Shown here: one piece after another, positions 10,214 through 18,422 of the stretch
Numbering within the stretch: the first letter of the stretch is position 1
How the letters are laid out: every line of letters starts with the position of its first letter
Assembly (NCBI RefSeq): GCF_018333235.1
Contig: NZ_BORP01000003.1
Coordinates: 248,001-312,000, forward strand
Length of the DNA stretch: 64,000 bases
DNA from: Ornithinibacillus bavariensis
Lineage (GTDB): Bacteria; Bacillota; Bacilli; Bacillales; Amphibacillaceae
Direction of reading: 5' to 3'
Program-made: the position numbers and the translations under genes
The notes under the pieces: generated by a model
What the model was told of the DNA's origin: nothing
The model's input: only the letters and a program-made list of their open reading frames with translations
The model's database searches: none

Positions 10214-10361
10214 TGGAAGAAACCAATTCCAATTGCTTCTTTTTAAACTAGCATCTTTTTCGAACACATGAACCCCGCTTCATTGGCTCGGAATTGCGGT
10301 TATTTTCGTAGCAATTTCATTAACGAGCTTGGTAGATATTTGTTTTGTTAGCAAAAGGTGA
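10214..10361 (+). pseudogene. internally deleted remnant of a DMT/EamA-type transporter
   Basis: After a strong AAGGAGG site the DNA reads (W)KKPIPIASFLN and then a stop, which is like the N-terminus of an EamA family exporter with its ATG changed to TGG. From 10272 it reads TPLHWLGIAVIFVAISL and continues to a TGA at 10361, like the last helix of the same family. The middle, about 250 codons, is gone. The family call rests on these two short pieces. Confidence 0.4.
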
Positions 10362-10441
10362 TAGGTAGGTTACTATGATATGCATTACGTTTGTCATTAA
10401 GGTGATCCAATTACGCTGGTGGCTTGTTTTTCTTTAACTTT

Positions 10442-11017
10442 GTCTATTAAAACGGGGCTATTAGACTGTGTTCCGCGTTTTTCATTATCTTAGTCCATTA
10501 GAGCAGTTCTATTGGACTGAGTTCCACGTTTTTCGTTATCTTTGTCTATTAGAGCCTCTCTATTAGACTGAATTCCGGGTTTTTCGTTATCTTTGTCTAT
10601 TAGAGCGGTTCTATTAGACTGTGTTCCGCGTTTTTCATTATCTTTGTCTATTAGAGCGGTTCTATTGGACTGTGTTCTGCGTTTTTCGTTATCTTTGTCT
10701 ATTAGAACGGTTCTATTGGACTGTGTTCCGCGTTTTTCATTATCTTAGTCCATTAGAGCAGTTCTATTGGACTGTGTTCTGCGTTTTTCGTTATCTTTGT
10801 CTATTAGAGCCTCTCTATTAGACTGAGTTCCACGTTTTTCGTTATCTTTGTCTATTAGAACGGTTCTATTGGACTGTGTTCTGCGTTTTTCGTTATCTTT
10901 GTCTATTAGAACGGTTCTATTGGACTGTGTTCTGCGTTTTTCGTTATCTTAGTCCATTAGAGCGGTTCTATTAGACTGTGTTCTGCGTTTTTCGTTATCT
11001 TTGTCTATTAGAGCGGT
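10442..11017. repeat. 51-bp minisatellite, 11 units plus a partial twelfth
   Basis: The unit starts GTCTATTAGAGCGGTTCTAT, continues TGGACTGTGTTCTGCG and ends TTTTTCGTTATCTTT. The first copy begins at 10442 and the partial last copy at 11003, exactly 11 x 51 bp apart. Copies differ at a handful of positions (AGAGCGG/AGAACGG/AGAGCCT, TATTGGA/TATTAGA, CTTAGTC/CTTTGTC). Each unit holds the odd palindrome TCTATTAGA and a second copy or near copy 14 bp further on. Since 51 is a multiple of three, a 66-codon open frame appears, but it lacks a ribosome site and its composition is not protein-like. Confidence 0.95.
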
Positions 11018-11049
11018 ATTTCAACACTATTTTCCGATTACCCAAAAAA

Positions 11050-11077
11050 AGCTGATTTCCGTAACAGGAAATCAGCT
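11050..11077 (-). terminator. terminator of the copZ-copA-csoR operon
   Basis: AGCTGATTTCC and GGAAATCAGCT form a perfect 11-bp stem with a 6-nt loop. On the minus strand it is followed by seven T residues. It lies 15 bp past the copZ stop codon. Confidence 0.92.
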
Positions 11078-11091
11078 GTTGATTCATATAT

Positions 11092-11298
11092 TTAATTTTC
11101 AACATCATAGCCTTGCTCTTCGATAGCATCTTTCATGGTCTCAACATTTACCTTTGATTCATCAAAAGTAATATCTACTTTACCAGCTTCTAAACTTACT
11201 TCTGCTTTTGATACGCCATCTAATTTTTTTAATGCACCTTCGACTGACATTTTACAATGACCACAGGTCATACCTCGTACATTTAACGTTTTCTCCAT
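11092..11298 (-). CDS. copZ: copper chaperone CopZ
   Basis: A 68-residue cytoplasmic heavy-metal-associated domain that binds Cu(I) and hands it to the CopA ATPase. The metal site MTCGHC is at residues 10-15, and the protein has the length of B. subtilis CopZ. It is the last gene of the csoR-copA-copZ order, 30 bp after copA, with a good GGAGG-type site. A second copZ-like gene lies at 16092-16298 under its own CsoR-type promoter. Confidence 0.95.
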   Translation of the reverse strand: MEKTLNVRGMTCGHCKMSVEGALKKLDGVSKAEVSLEAGKVDITFDESKVNVETMKDAIEEQGYDVEN

Positions 11299-11328
11299 TT
11301 TCTTTTCACCTCCTTTAAAAGGGTCTGA

Positions 11329-13716
11329 TTATAGTTTTACTCGTTTTAAACGAAGTGAGTTGGTAACAACACTTACAGAACTTAATGCCATTGCTGCACC
11401 AGCAACCCATGGTGCGAGTAGCCCAATAGCTGCTACTGGAATTCCTGCTGTATTATAGCCGAATGCCCAGAAGAGGTTTTGACGGATATTTCGAATGGTT
11501 GCATGACTAATTCTAATGGCTTTCGGTATGAGCAATAGTTCACCACCCAGTATAGTTACGTCAGCAGCTTCAATCGCTACTTCTGTACCAGTTCCGATAG
11601 CAATTCCAATATCTGCAGTAACTAATGCAGGTGCATCGTTCACACCGTCACCAACCATTGCCACTTTTTTACCCTGTGCTTGAATTTCTTTCACTTTATC
11701 GGCTTTCTCTTCAGGCAATACCCCGGCAATCACTTTGTCAATTCCTACCTGTTTTCCAATTGCTTGAGCTGTTCTTTCGTTATCACCTGTTAACATGATT
11801 ACTTCTAGCCCTTGTTCTTTCAATTCTCTAATTGCTTGTGGTGCTGTTTCTTTAATCGTATCTGCAACAGCCACTATTCCACGAAACTCCCCTTCAATGG
11901 CAATCAACATCGCTGTTTTGCCATTGGTTTCATATTCAACTAATTTATCTTCATTCGCTTTAATATCAATTTGGTGATCATTCATTAACTTTCTATTTCC
12001 AACAAGAACTTGTTTTCCAGCAATCTTGGCTTCGATACCATGACCAGGTATCGCATGAAATTCATCGACATCCACAAAATCAATTTCGTTTTCTGTTGCG
12101 TACGCCACGATAGCGCCTGCTAATGGATGCTCTGAACCCTTTTCTGCGCTTGCCAATAATTGCAGTGCTTCTTTATCGCCAGTAAAATCCGTTACTTCCG
12201 GCTTTCCTTTTGTAATGGTTCCTGTTTTATCAAGAACGATAGCATTCAACTGATGGGTTCTTTCTAAATGTTCTCCACCTTTAAACAAGATGCCATTTTC
12301 AGCAGCCTTACCCGTACCAACCATAATAGATGTTGGAGTTGCTAACCCTAAAGCACACGGACAAGCGATAACCAGAACTGCAATTGCCGCCACTAATGCA
12401 GGTTCAAATTGACCTGGATCGACAAACACGATCCAAACAATAAATGTTAGAATAGCAATTCCTACAACAATTGGTACAAAATAGCCAGATATAATATCAG
12501 CCAAACGTTGTATTGGCGCTTTTGATCCTTGCGCTTCTTCGACCACTTTGATAATCGATGCAAGGGCAGTATCTTTTCCAACCTTTGTCGCTTCCATTTC
12601 AATGGAACCATTTTTATTAATGGTAGCCCCAATTACTTTAGTTCCGGGATCCTTTTCGATAGGAATTGATTCTCCTGTAAGCATGGATTCATCTACAGAG
12701 GTTCTTCCTTTAACAACGATACCATCTACAGGTATTTTTTCCCCTGGTTTTACAACTAATCTATCACCGACAATAACTTCCTCAACCGGAATCATCACTT
12801 CTTGCCCATCTCTGATGACACGAGCTTCTTTTGCTTGTAAGTTAAGCAATTCAGATAGTGCATTCGTTGTCTGGCTCTTTGCTCTTGCTTCTAAATATTT
12901 ACCAAATAAGATCAACGTTATTAACACAGCACTGGTTTCAAAGTATAAATGTGGCATATATTCAGGATTACCGATGGTCTTCACTGCTTCGTACAAGCTA
13001 TAGAAGTATGCAGCACTTGTACCTAGTGCCACTAGCACATCCATGTTTGCTCCACCATTGCGAAGGTTCTTATATGCACCTACATAAAATTGCCATCCAA
13101 TGATAAATTGAACAGGGGTTGCTAAAGCAAATTGGAACCATGGATTCATGAATATATCCGGTATAGTCATATTAAATAAATGAACAAGCATGGTAACCAA
13201 TAGTGGTATCGAAAGGATGGCAGAAACAATCAACTTGATCTTTTTACCTTGAAGCTCTTTCTCCTTATAGGTTTGCTTTTCCTTTACTTCTACCTTTGGT
13301 TTTGCGTCATAGCCAATATTTTTAATCTTTTCAATCAAGCTTTCTACATCGACTAATGCTGGATTGTATTCAATCGCTGCACTTTCTGTCGTTAAGTTCA
13401 CTGTGGCATTCGAAACGCCCTCTTGTTTATTCAGTACCTTTTCAATCCGGGTTGAGCATGCTGCACAGGTCATTCCAAACACATCGAGATCTACTTTCTC
13501 TTTTAATACACCATAACCGATATTTTCTATTTTCTTTGTAATCTCATCTAGTGAGGTTTTTTCTGGATTGTAATCAATAGATGCCTTTTCCGTAGTTAAA
13601 TTAACCTGAGCTTCTACCCCATCCATTTTATTTAATGTCTTTTCAATACGGTTGGAGCATGCCGCACAGGTCATACCCGTTATACCTAATGAAGCGTGAC
13701 TTGTTTCGCTCATCAT
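11329..13716 (-). CDS. copA: Cu(I)-exporting P-type ATPase CopA
   Basis: A 795-residue membrane pump that exports Cu(I) using ATP. Two N-terminal metal-binding domains carry MTCAAC motifs (Cys17/Cys20 and Cys84/Cys87). They are followed by eight predicted membrane helices, the transport motif Cys452-Pro-Cys454 in IACPCALGL, the phosphorylation motif DKTGT, the SEHPLAG nucleotide site and the [10 protein letters not shown] hinge. This is a complete P1B-1 ATPase. It starts at the first of two adjacent ATGs behind GGAGGG. It sits 9 bp from csoR in one operon, so CsoR very probably represses it until copper is present. Confidence 0.97.
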   Translation of the reverse strand: MMSETSHASLGITGMTCAACSNRIEKTLNKMDGVEAQVNLTTEKASIDYNPEKTSLDEITKKIENIGYGVLKEKVDLDVFGMTCAACSTRIEKVLNKQEGVSNATVNLTTESAAIEYNPALVDVESLIEKIKNIGYDAKPKVEVKEKQTYKEKELQGKKIKLIVSAILSIPLLVTMLVHLFNMTIPDIFMNPWFQFALATPVQFIIGWQFYVGAYKNLRNGGANMDVLVALGTSAAYFYSLYEAVKTIGNPEYMPHLYFETSAVLITLILFGKYLEARAKSQTTNALSELLNLQAKEARVIRDGQEVMIPVEEVIVGDRLVVKPGEKIPVDGIVVKGRTSVDESMLTGESIPIEKDPGTKVIGATINKNGSIEMEATKVGKDTALASIIKVVEEAQGSKAPIQRLADIISGYFVPIVVGIAILTFIVWIVFVDPGQFEPALVAAIAVLVIACPCALGLATPTSIMVGTGKAAENGILFKGGEHLERTHQLNAIVLDKTGTITKGKPEVTDFTGDKEALQLLASAEKGSEHPLAGAIVAYATENEIDFVDVDEFHAIPGHGIEAKIAGKQVLVGNRKLMNDHQIDIKANEDKLVEYETNGKTAMLIAIEGEFRGIVAVADTIKETAPQAIRELKEQGLEVIMLTGDNERTAQAIGKQVGIDKVIAGVLPEEKADKVKEIQAQGKKVAMVGDGVNDAPALVTADIGIAIGTGTEVAIEAADVTILGGELLLIPKAIRISHATIRNIRQNLFWAFGYNTAGIPVAAIGLLAPWVAGAAMALSSVSVVTNSLRLKRVKL

Positions 13717-13725
13717 GATTCCCTC

Positions 13726-14028
13726 CTACTTGGAGAATTGTTTTAGAACCTCCATTAATTCTTCAATCGTTTCTTTGCCTTCACCTTGTCTAATTGCATC
13801 ACTGACACAATGGTTAATATGTCGTTCCGTAACAGCGAAGCCTACATTTTTTAAAGCGGACTGAATGGCACTAATTTGTACTAGAATATCGACACAATAA
13901 CGATCATCTTCCACCATCTTCTGTATTCCACGAACTTGACCTTCTATTCGTTTTAAACGATTAATAACTTTTTGCTTTTCATCATGTGTTCTCGGTTTAC
14001 TTGGGTGATCATGTAAGAATTTATCCAA
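13726..14028 (-). CDS. csoR: copper-sensing repressor CsoR
   Basis: An all-helical DNA-binding repressor of 100 residues. Cu(I) binding to a Cys-His-Cys site releases it from DNA. The ligands are visible: Cys in DDRYCVDIL and the H-x3-C pair in ERHINHCVSD. I use a TTG start at 14028, which follows GGAAGTGAT and gives the length of B. subtilis CsoR (101 residues). An in-frame reading up to 14169 would run through the promoter and adds unrelated sequence. It heads the csoR-copA-copZ operon and should regulate itself through the operator at 14062-14078. Confidence 0.93.
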   Translation of the reverse strand: MDKFLHDHPSKPRTHDEKQKVINRLKRIEGQVRGIQKMVEDDRYCVDILVQISAIQSALKNVGFAVTERHINHCVSDAIRQGEGKETIEELMEVLKQFSK

Positions 14029-14058
14029 ATAAATCACTTCCTTATTTTTTATACTTAT

Positions 14059-14087
14059 ACTATACCCCCATACGGTATTATTGTCAA
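14059..14087 (-). promoter_or_regulatory. csoR-copA-copZ promoter with CsoR operator
   Basis: On the minus strand TTGACA (14082-14087) is followed after exactly 17 bp by TATAGT (14059-14064). The spacer holds a G-tract pseudo-palindrome, ATACCGTATGGGGGTAT (14062-14078), of CsoR operator form. The same 17-bp design occurs before the second copZ. Confidence 0.88.
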
Positions 14088-14236
14088 CTGAAAAACTCCA
14101 GATGATGGACTGAAGAAAGGAATGTCGTAATTTCAGAATGCATTCGTGTAACCAGATACCCAAGTTCACCTATACTCACAAAGTAAATGATTTTATCGTG
14201 TCCTTATGGCAGTAACGCTTATCATTTCAAAAAGTC

Positions 14237-14860
14237 TTATAGTAATCCAATCAATTGTTCTTTCCCTATCCTCTTCCAGAACTTAAAAAATGTCTCCCGC
14301 TTTTTCCCCATTTCCGAGTAGGTATCAATAATCTTTTCTATCGTATCGTATAATTCCTCTGGCTCTATATTTTCCTTGAGCAAACATCCGACCTCCGCAT
14401 CCATTCCTTTTCCCTTTCCGCCGACATATAAATTGTAATAATCCTTAAACTTCATAACACCAATGTCGCTTACCATCGGTTCACCACAGCCTATAGGGCA
14501 ACCAGTATAGGCCATCTTCAGTGTAAATGGCACCGGTTTACCCGCAAATCGTTTGTTTAATTCTTTTGCTACTGGCATTCCTTCTCTTTCTTCACCTTTA
14601 CAGAAATTGCAGGTTCGCAAGCTCTTTACAAAGTTACCGACTGGATAATAAGACAATCCAACACGTTCAAACTCTGCTATAATTTCTTCTTTTCTATTCT
14701 CTGGAATCTCGATATACAGCTGTTGAAAAGTGGTTAATTCAAGTTCATCATCTGCATTCATATACGTTGAGATGGTCACCAATTGTTTAGCATCTAGCTT
14801 TGCCCCATAGCCTATTCCCCCGTTTACGGCTATTTTAACTTTCTTCAACTCGTTTTCCAT
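14237..14860 (-). CDS. small nitrite/sulfite reductase-like siroheme-FeS protein
   Basis: A protein of 207 residues resembling the C-terminal part of NirB/sulfite reductases. It has four cysteines in the pattern expected for a coupled [4Fe-4S]-siroheme centre: CNFC near residue 85 and GCPIGCGEP near residue 120. It is far shorter than full reductases, so it may bind a cluster without the usual partner domains. The ATG at 14860 follows AAGGGGAGAG; a longer frame to 14902 is unlikely. It sits in the copper island downstream of a thiol-redox gene, suggesting a role in sulfur or copper stress. That role is an inference. Confidence 0.75.
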   Translation of the reverse strand: MENELKKVKIAVNGGIGYGAKLDAKQLVTISTYMNADDELELTTFQQLYIEIPENRKEEIIAEFERVGLSYYPVGNFVKSLRTCNFCKGEEREGMPVAKELNKRFAGKPVPFTLKMAYTGCPIGCGEPMVSDIGVMKFKDYYNLYVGGKGKGMDAEVGCLLKENIEPEELYDTIEKIIDTYSEMGKKRETFFKFWKRIGKEQLIGLL

Positions 14861-14911
14861 AAATCTCTCCCCTTTTATAATTCTCCATATTATTTCGCAC
14901 ATTAGCAGTTA

Positions 14912-14977
14912 CCATACTGGGGGAGGGTATAAATATTTCAAAAAAATATATTTACTTACCCTCACCCCAAAGTATGG
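14912..14977. promoter_or_regulatory. long inverted repeat of CsoR/CstR-operator-like G tracts
   Basis: The left arm CCATACTGGGGGAGGGTA (14912-14929) faces the right arm TACCCTCACCCCAAAGTATGG (14957-14977), with a few bulges. Each arm resembles the ATACC...GGTAT G-tract operators bound by CsoR-family repressors such as CsoR and CstR. It lies between the glutaredoxin-like and reductase-like genes. It may be a paired operator for the reductase gene or an RNA hairpin, and there is no T-run of a classic terminator. Confidence 0.5.
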
Positions 14978-14985
14978 AATGCCAA

Positions 14986-15264
14986 CTATCCTACTTTTAA
15001 CAGTTTCTTTATTTCATCCTTATTCGTTTCAAACCCTATCATACTCTTTGTCTTTCTCATCAATCCGAATAAAGATGACTGAGAAAATACAAGCGCTGGT
15101 ACGATTCTATTTCCCGTTATTTTTATAAGCTCTTTTTCTTTTGCTGGGTCTTTTGCTAAATCGTATTCCTTATGAGGAATATCGTGACGTTTCAAGAATT
15201 CTTTTAAGTCCTGGCAATCAGAGCAAGTAGGTCGAGTGTACACTTCAAGTCGATAGTCCTTCAT
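14986..15264 (-). CDS. glutaredoxin-family thiol protein
   Basis: A 92-residue thioredoxin-fold protein with the redox motif CSDC at residues 14-17, in the glutaredoxin position after RLEVYTRPT. The cis-Pro region IVPALVF is present. The C-terminal half, about residues 60-92, is divergent. It lies in the copper island 26 bp after the His-rich protein gene, probably in one transcript from the CsoR-type promoter at 16331. It probably reduces a thiol or binds Cu(I), and the partner is unknown. Confidence 0.75.
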   Translation of the reverse strand: MKDYRLEVYTRPTCSDCQDLKEFLKRHDIPHKEYDLAKDPAKEKELIKITGNRIVPALVFSQSSLFGLMRKTKSMIGFETNKDEIKKLLKVG

Positions 15265-15290
15265 CTACCTTACCTCCTTTAACAATTTGC

Positions 15291-15965
15291 TTATTCCTTT
15301 ACCTCTATAACAAAAGGATAGACATATTTGTTATCACTGAACTTAAATTCTGCCCAAATCTTGTACATACCGGGCTTAGTAAAATACGCATTAAAGGTAG
15401 TTGTATTTGCTGAAGCTGGATGGACATGAATATACGTTTCGACATTCTCATCAACAATAACTACATGGCCTAAAGCACCAAGATGTGGCTCTGGCTTTTC
15501 TCCATGCATATGAAAGACTAACGGAACTTCTTCCCCAACAGTTGCATCTACGTCAACTAAAGTTATTGTCTTTCCATTTTGCTCTTTCGTCCAATTATCC
15601 TTTCCGTCAAGGTTCGCTTTGCTCGTATCCTTTGTTCCAACTTGTAAAATATTTGGCTTAATCTGGTATGCTTTATTTTTCGGTGTTATATCAACGAACG
15701 CTTGATAGGTACCATCTTTCAGAAGTTGGTTTACTGTATAGATTTCTTGTTGCTCCTTCGTTGGATGTAGATGAAAGTACTCCTTCAAATCATTAGAAAC
15801 AATAATGAAATGCATCACTTTTTCATGTTGAGTCGAAAGCTCGGGTGGGTTACCATTATCATCTTCCAACTTAATAACAACTTTTCCATTATTATAGGTC
15901 ACAGTTGTTTTAATTTCTAATTCCATATTATGTGCATGGTGATGATGATGTTTACTATGATCCAT
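15291..15965 (-). CDS. His-rich copper-island protein of unknown function
   Basis: The protein has 224 residues and begins with a His cluster (DHSKHHHHHAH). It then shows two similar halves, each with a metal-site-like motif: YFHLHP near residue 64 and FHMHGEKPEPHLGALGH to YIHVHP near residues 152-182. No signal peptide or membrane helix is visible, so it should be cytoplasmic unless another route is used. The repeated HxHP motifs suggest Cu or Zn binding and resemble proteins found beside copA in other Bacillaceae. The ribosome site is AGGAGGAAGG. The function is inferred from composition and context only. Confidence 0.6.
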   Translation of the reverse strand: MDHSKHHHHHAHNMELEIKTTVTYNNGKVVIKLEDDNGNPPELSTQHEKVMHFIIVSNDLKEYFHLHPTKEQQEIYTVNQLLKDGTYQAFVDITPKNKAYQIKPNILQVGTKDTSKANLDGKDNWTKEQNGKTITLVDVDATVGEEVPLVFHMHGEKPEPHLGALGHVVIVDENVETYIHVHPASANTTTFNAYFTKPGMYKIWAEFKFSDNKYVYPFVIEVKE

Positions 15966-16091
15966 TGTTCCTTCCTCCTTTTGAACTTGTGAATTTGTAA
16001 TAGATTATCTTCTTTAAACCTTACGATAACCAACACTATATTAAATTACTCAGGAAAATTAGCTTTTTGGTATTATTTAAAGTTCAGTTTC

Positions 16092-16298
16092 TTACGCAAC
16101 ATCATATCCTTGCTCTTCAATAACTGCTATAATATCCTTCAATTCGACTTTCTCTGGATCAAAGGCTACATCCACCTTTCCATCCTGTAAATGAACTTTT
16201 ACTTCTTTAACACCATTTAGATATCCAACACTTTGTTCAATAGAATTCACGCAATGCCCACAAGACATCCCTTGTACGTTAACTGTTTTATTTAACAT
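16092..16298 (-). CDS. copZ: second CopZ-like copper chaperone
   Basis: A 68-residue heavy-metal-associated domain with the site MSCGHC near residues 11-16. It differs from the 11092 copy throughout most of its length, so it is an old paralogue, not a recent duplicate. It is the first gene of a probable operon running through the His-rich protein and the glutaredoxin-like protein. It is controlled by a promoter with a CsoR-type operator at 16339-16355. Confidence 0.92.
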   Translation of the reverse strand: MLNKTVNVQGMSCGHCVNSIEQSVGYLNGVKEVKVHLQDGKVDVAFDPEKVELKDIIAVIEEQGYDVA

Positions 16299-16330
16299 GT
16301 TAAATACCTCCTAGTTTTTATTTCACCCCC

Positions 16331-16361
16331 ACTTTACCATACCCCCGATGGGTATTGTCAA
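16331..16361 (-). promoter_or_regulatory. promoter of the second copZ with CsoR operator
   Basis: On the minus strand TTGACA (16356-16361) and an extended TGGTAAAGT element (-10 at 16331-16336) flank a 19-bp spacer. The spacer contains ATACCCATCGGGGGTAT (16339-16355), matching the csoR operator layout. CsoR from 13726 is the likely repressor. Confidence 0.82.
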
Positions 16362-16576
16362 GTATAAAAATCGAACTACTCGTTCCAAATTTACCTCGAG
16401 ACATATTTGGATAACCGTTAATGCTTCTTCCAGTTCATGCACTAACTAAGTCAATGCTTGATTACACCGATTACTAATACACCCTCAAGAAAATGGTAAA
16501 ATGTCTAAAGTTATTGACATTTTTATCAAAATTGATAAAATAATTATGTCCAAAACATTTGACATAGGTGATACTG

Positions 16577-16768
16577 TTGAAAAATAAAATTAAAGCAATA
16601 CGAAAGAAACTGGGGATAACACAAGAACAGCTCGCTAAGGAGTGTGGTGTTGTTAGACAAACGATAAATTGTATCGAAAATGATAAATATGACCCCACAC
16701 TGGTGCTAGCTTTCAAATTATCGAAAACTCTAAAAGTAAAGGTAGATGAGTTATTTATTTATGAGTAA
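16577..16768 (+). CDS. small XRE-family (Cro/CI) regulator
   Basis: A protein of 63 residues that is almost entirely a helix-turn-helix: KIKAIRKKLGITQEQLAKEC, then GVVRQTINCIENDKYDP. It resembles the YgzD/YvaO group of small XRE regulators. I use the TTG at 16577, which follows AGGTGA at the right distance. A GTG at 16568 would overlap the ribosome site. The gene overlaps the deformylase gene by 8 bp, so the two are translated together. Confidence 0.88.
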   Translation: MKNKIKAIRKKLGITQEQLAKECGVVRQTINCIENDKYDPTLVLAFKLSKTLKVKVDELFIYE

Positions 16769-17336
16769 ATTTCATTCAACGTACATAATTACAATGGAAG
16801 ATATCATAAGGGAAGGAAATGAAATTCTTCGTCAACCAACAAAAGAAATAATAGGAGCTCCATCTGATGAAGATAAGGAAACATTAATTTGTATGATGAA
16901 TTTCTTGAAAAATAGTCAAGATCGCCATCTATCAAAAAAATACAAATTGCGTGCAGGAGTTGGCTTATCCGCAAATCAGATTGGCTTAAATAAGCGAATG
17001 TTCGTAGCTTATTTGACTGATGAGAAGGGGAATAAGCATGAATATTCTTTAATTAATCCGAAAATAATCAGCCATTCCGTTTCCATGATTTACTTACCAC
17101 CTAGCGAAGGTTGCCTCTCCGTTGATCGTGATATAAAAGGGTTTGTTCCCAGATATGAGAAGATTAAAGTTAGAGGGCTAAACGTAGAGGGGGAAGAAAT
17201 AGTAGTGAAGCTTAAAGGCTATGCCTCTATTGTTGTTCAACATGAAATCGATCATCTTAATGGAATTATGTTTTATGATCACATTAATAAAGAAAATCCT
17301 TTTAAACTACCTGAAAACTGTAGAAGTTTATACTAA
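16761..17336 (+). CDS. def: peptide deformylase
   Basis: A 191-residue metalloenzyme that removes the formyl group from the initiator Met of new proteins. All three family boxes are present: GVGLSANQIG (usually GxGLAAxQ), EGCLSV with the metal Cys, and HEIDHL with the two metal His and catalytic Glu. The length and the ending FYDHI...P resemble B. subtilis YkrB (type I, Gram-positive form). The start at 16761 overlaps the preceding XRE gene and is best explained by translational coupling. Pairing with a private regulator suggests a non-housekeeping, possibly resistance-linked copy. Confidence 0.93.
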   Translation: MSKFHSTYIITMEDIIREGNEILRQPTKEIIGAPSDEDKETLICMMNFLKNSQDRHLSKKYKLRAGVGLSANQIGLNKRMFVAYLTDEKGNKHEYSLINPKIISHSVSMIYLPPSEGCLSVDRDIKGFVPRYEKIKVRGLNVEGEEIVVKLKGYASIVVQHEIDHLNGIMFYDHINKENPFKLPENCRSLY

Positions 17337-17374
17337 AAAATTAGCTCCATATTCAAGACTTATTACTATATAGG

Positions 17375-17700
17375 TCATTTGGTTAAGGTAACGTTATAAA
17401 TCATATTTACTAAGTAATACCATGTACACGGTGACAAAGTAATCAATGAAGTGAATGCACCAGGGTAAATTGAACGAATGATGGATTGCCCCATATGAAT
17501 AAAAGCATGTAGAATAAAACCAATAGCAACATGGTAAAAAGATAACTATTACCAAAGGCTCCTTGATCACCTATTGATTAGCCAAAATAGCTAAATTACT
17601 AATGAATAGAAATATAACTATTATGGCAACCGCAAACTCAGTAGTTGCCATATTCGTTATCTTTTTGATTACTGTATCTGCAATCTCACCGTTTAGCTGA
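17375..17700 (-). pseudogene. decayed HXXEE-domain membrane protein
   Basis: Reading the minus strand, one frame gives TTEFAVAIIVIFLFISNLAI and then stops. A second frame continues with GFILHAFIHMGQSIIRSIYP and a hydrophobic end closing at the TGA near 17375. Together these resemble the C-terminal half of HXXEE-domain proteins, which end in a HxxxHxGQ helix. At least one stop and one frameshift separate the pieces, and no intact start is seen. Confidence 0.5.
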
Positions 17701-17711
17701 ATAACTACAAC

Positions 17712-18167
17712 TTAGCGTTTAAACTCGATAAAGTGACTGGAATTCGAATAAATATTTCCCTTTGAAAATCCAATTAAAGTATAAAATTTATCAGCCTGTT
17801 CGGTGTCTGTATAAAGTACCAATATTTTATAATATCTTTTTGCTTCGTTAATTATTTCTTTTACCAAAAGACTTCCGATGCCGTTTCTTCTATACGCTTT
17901 GCTAACATAAAATCTTCTTAGCCTGCCAATATTTTGTCCATATGAAAATGGGTCTTTGTTTAATCCACCAATAGCAACAAGTACATTGTCATCATTAAAC
18001 ACACCAAATAAACCCTCTCCAAAATCGTTGAAGGTATTGCTGCCATTTTTATAATCATTTACTAATCTTTCTACAAAACAAAAACCTTCTTCTCTGCTTT
18101 GTTTTACTAAACTATCCAAATCAAAATTCAATAGATTATGTATACGCTTGACCTCATATTTCCTCAT
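17712..18167 (-). CDS. GNAT-family acetyltransferase
   Basis: A 151-residue protein with a complete GNAT fold. The core strand RRFYVSKAYRRNGIGSLLV contains the acetyl-CoA pyrophosphate loop R-x-x-G-I/L-G, and YTLIGF closes the domain. The ATG at 18167 has a GGAGAG site; an upstream in-frame TTG is less likely. It stands alone, with no visible partner. The substrate is unknown. Confidence 0.85.
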   Translation of the reverse strand: MRKYEVKRIHNLLNFDLDSLVKQSREEGFCFVERLVNDYKNGSNTFNDFGEGLFGVFNDDNVLVAIGGLNKDPFSYGQNIGRLRRFYVSKAYRRNGIGSLLVKEIINEAKRYYKILVLYTDTEQADKFYTLIGFSKGNIYSNSSHFIEFKR

Positions 18168-18422
18168 ATAGTTTCTCTCCAATAGATTTTTCTAAAGCAA
18201 AATACACTCAAAGCTATTTGACCAAAATTATTATAGGATCTATAGATTCATTGGACATTAGTAAACGAACGGAAATATTCACGCTTCTACATTACAATTT
18301 TGATTGAAATAAAGTTTTGCTTAAATTAAAAGGTTCAATAGCACAGTTACTAAAACAAATATCTATTCTTTCATTAAATCACCCATTTATTGAATAAAAA
18401 TTTAAAGGGCTAGGATTAATCA

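Noticed and set aside
10621-10821. 66-codon open frame in the minisatellite
   Set aside because: It exists because the 51-bp unit is a multiple of three; it has no start signal and a non-protein composition.
12548-13003. 151-codon frame opposite copA
   Set aside because: It is antisense to a conserved ATPase and has no support of its own.
14029-14169. Longer CsoR reading frame
   Set aside because: It would run through the promoter and operator of the same gene; the TTG at 14028 gives the family length.
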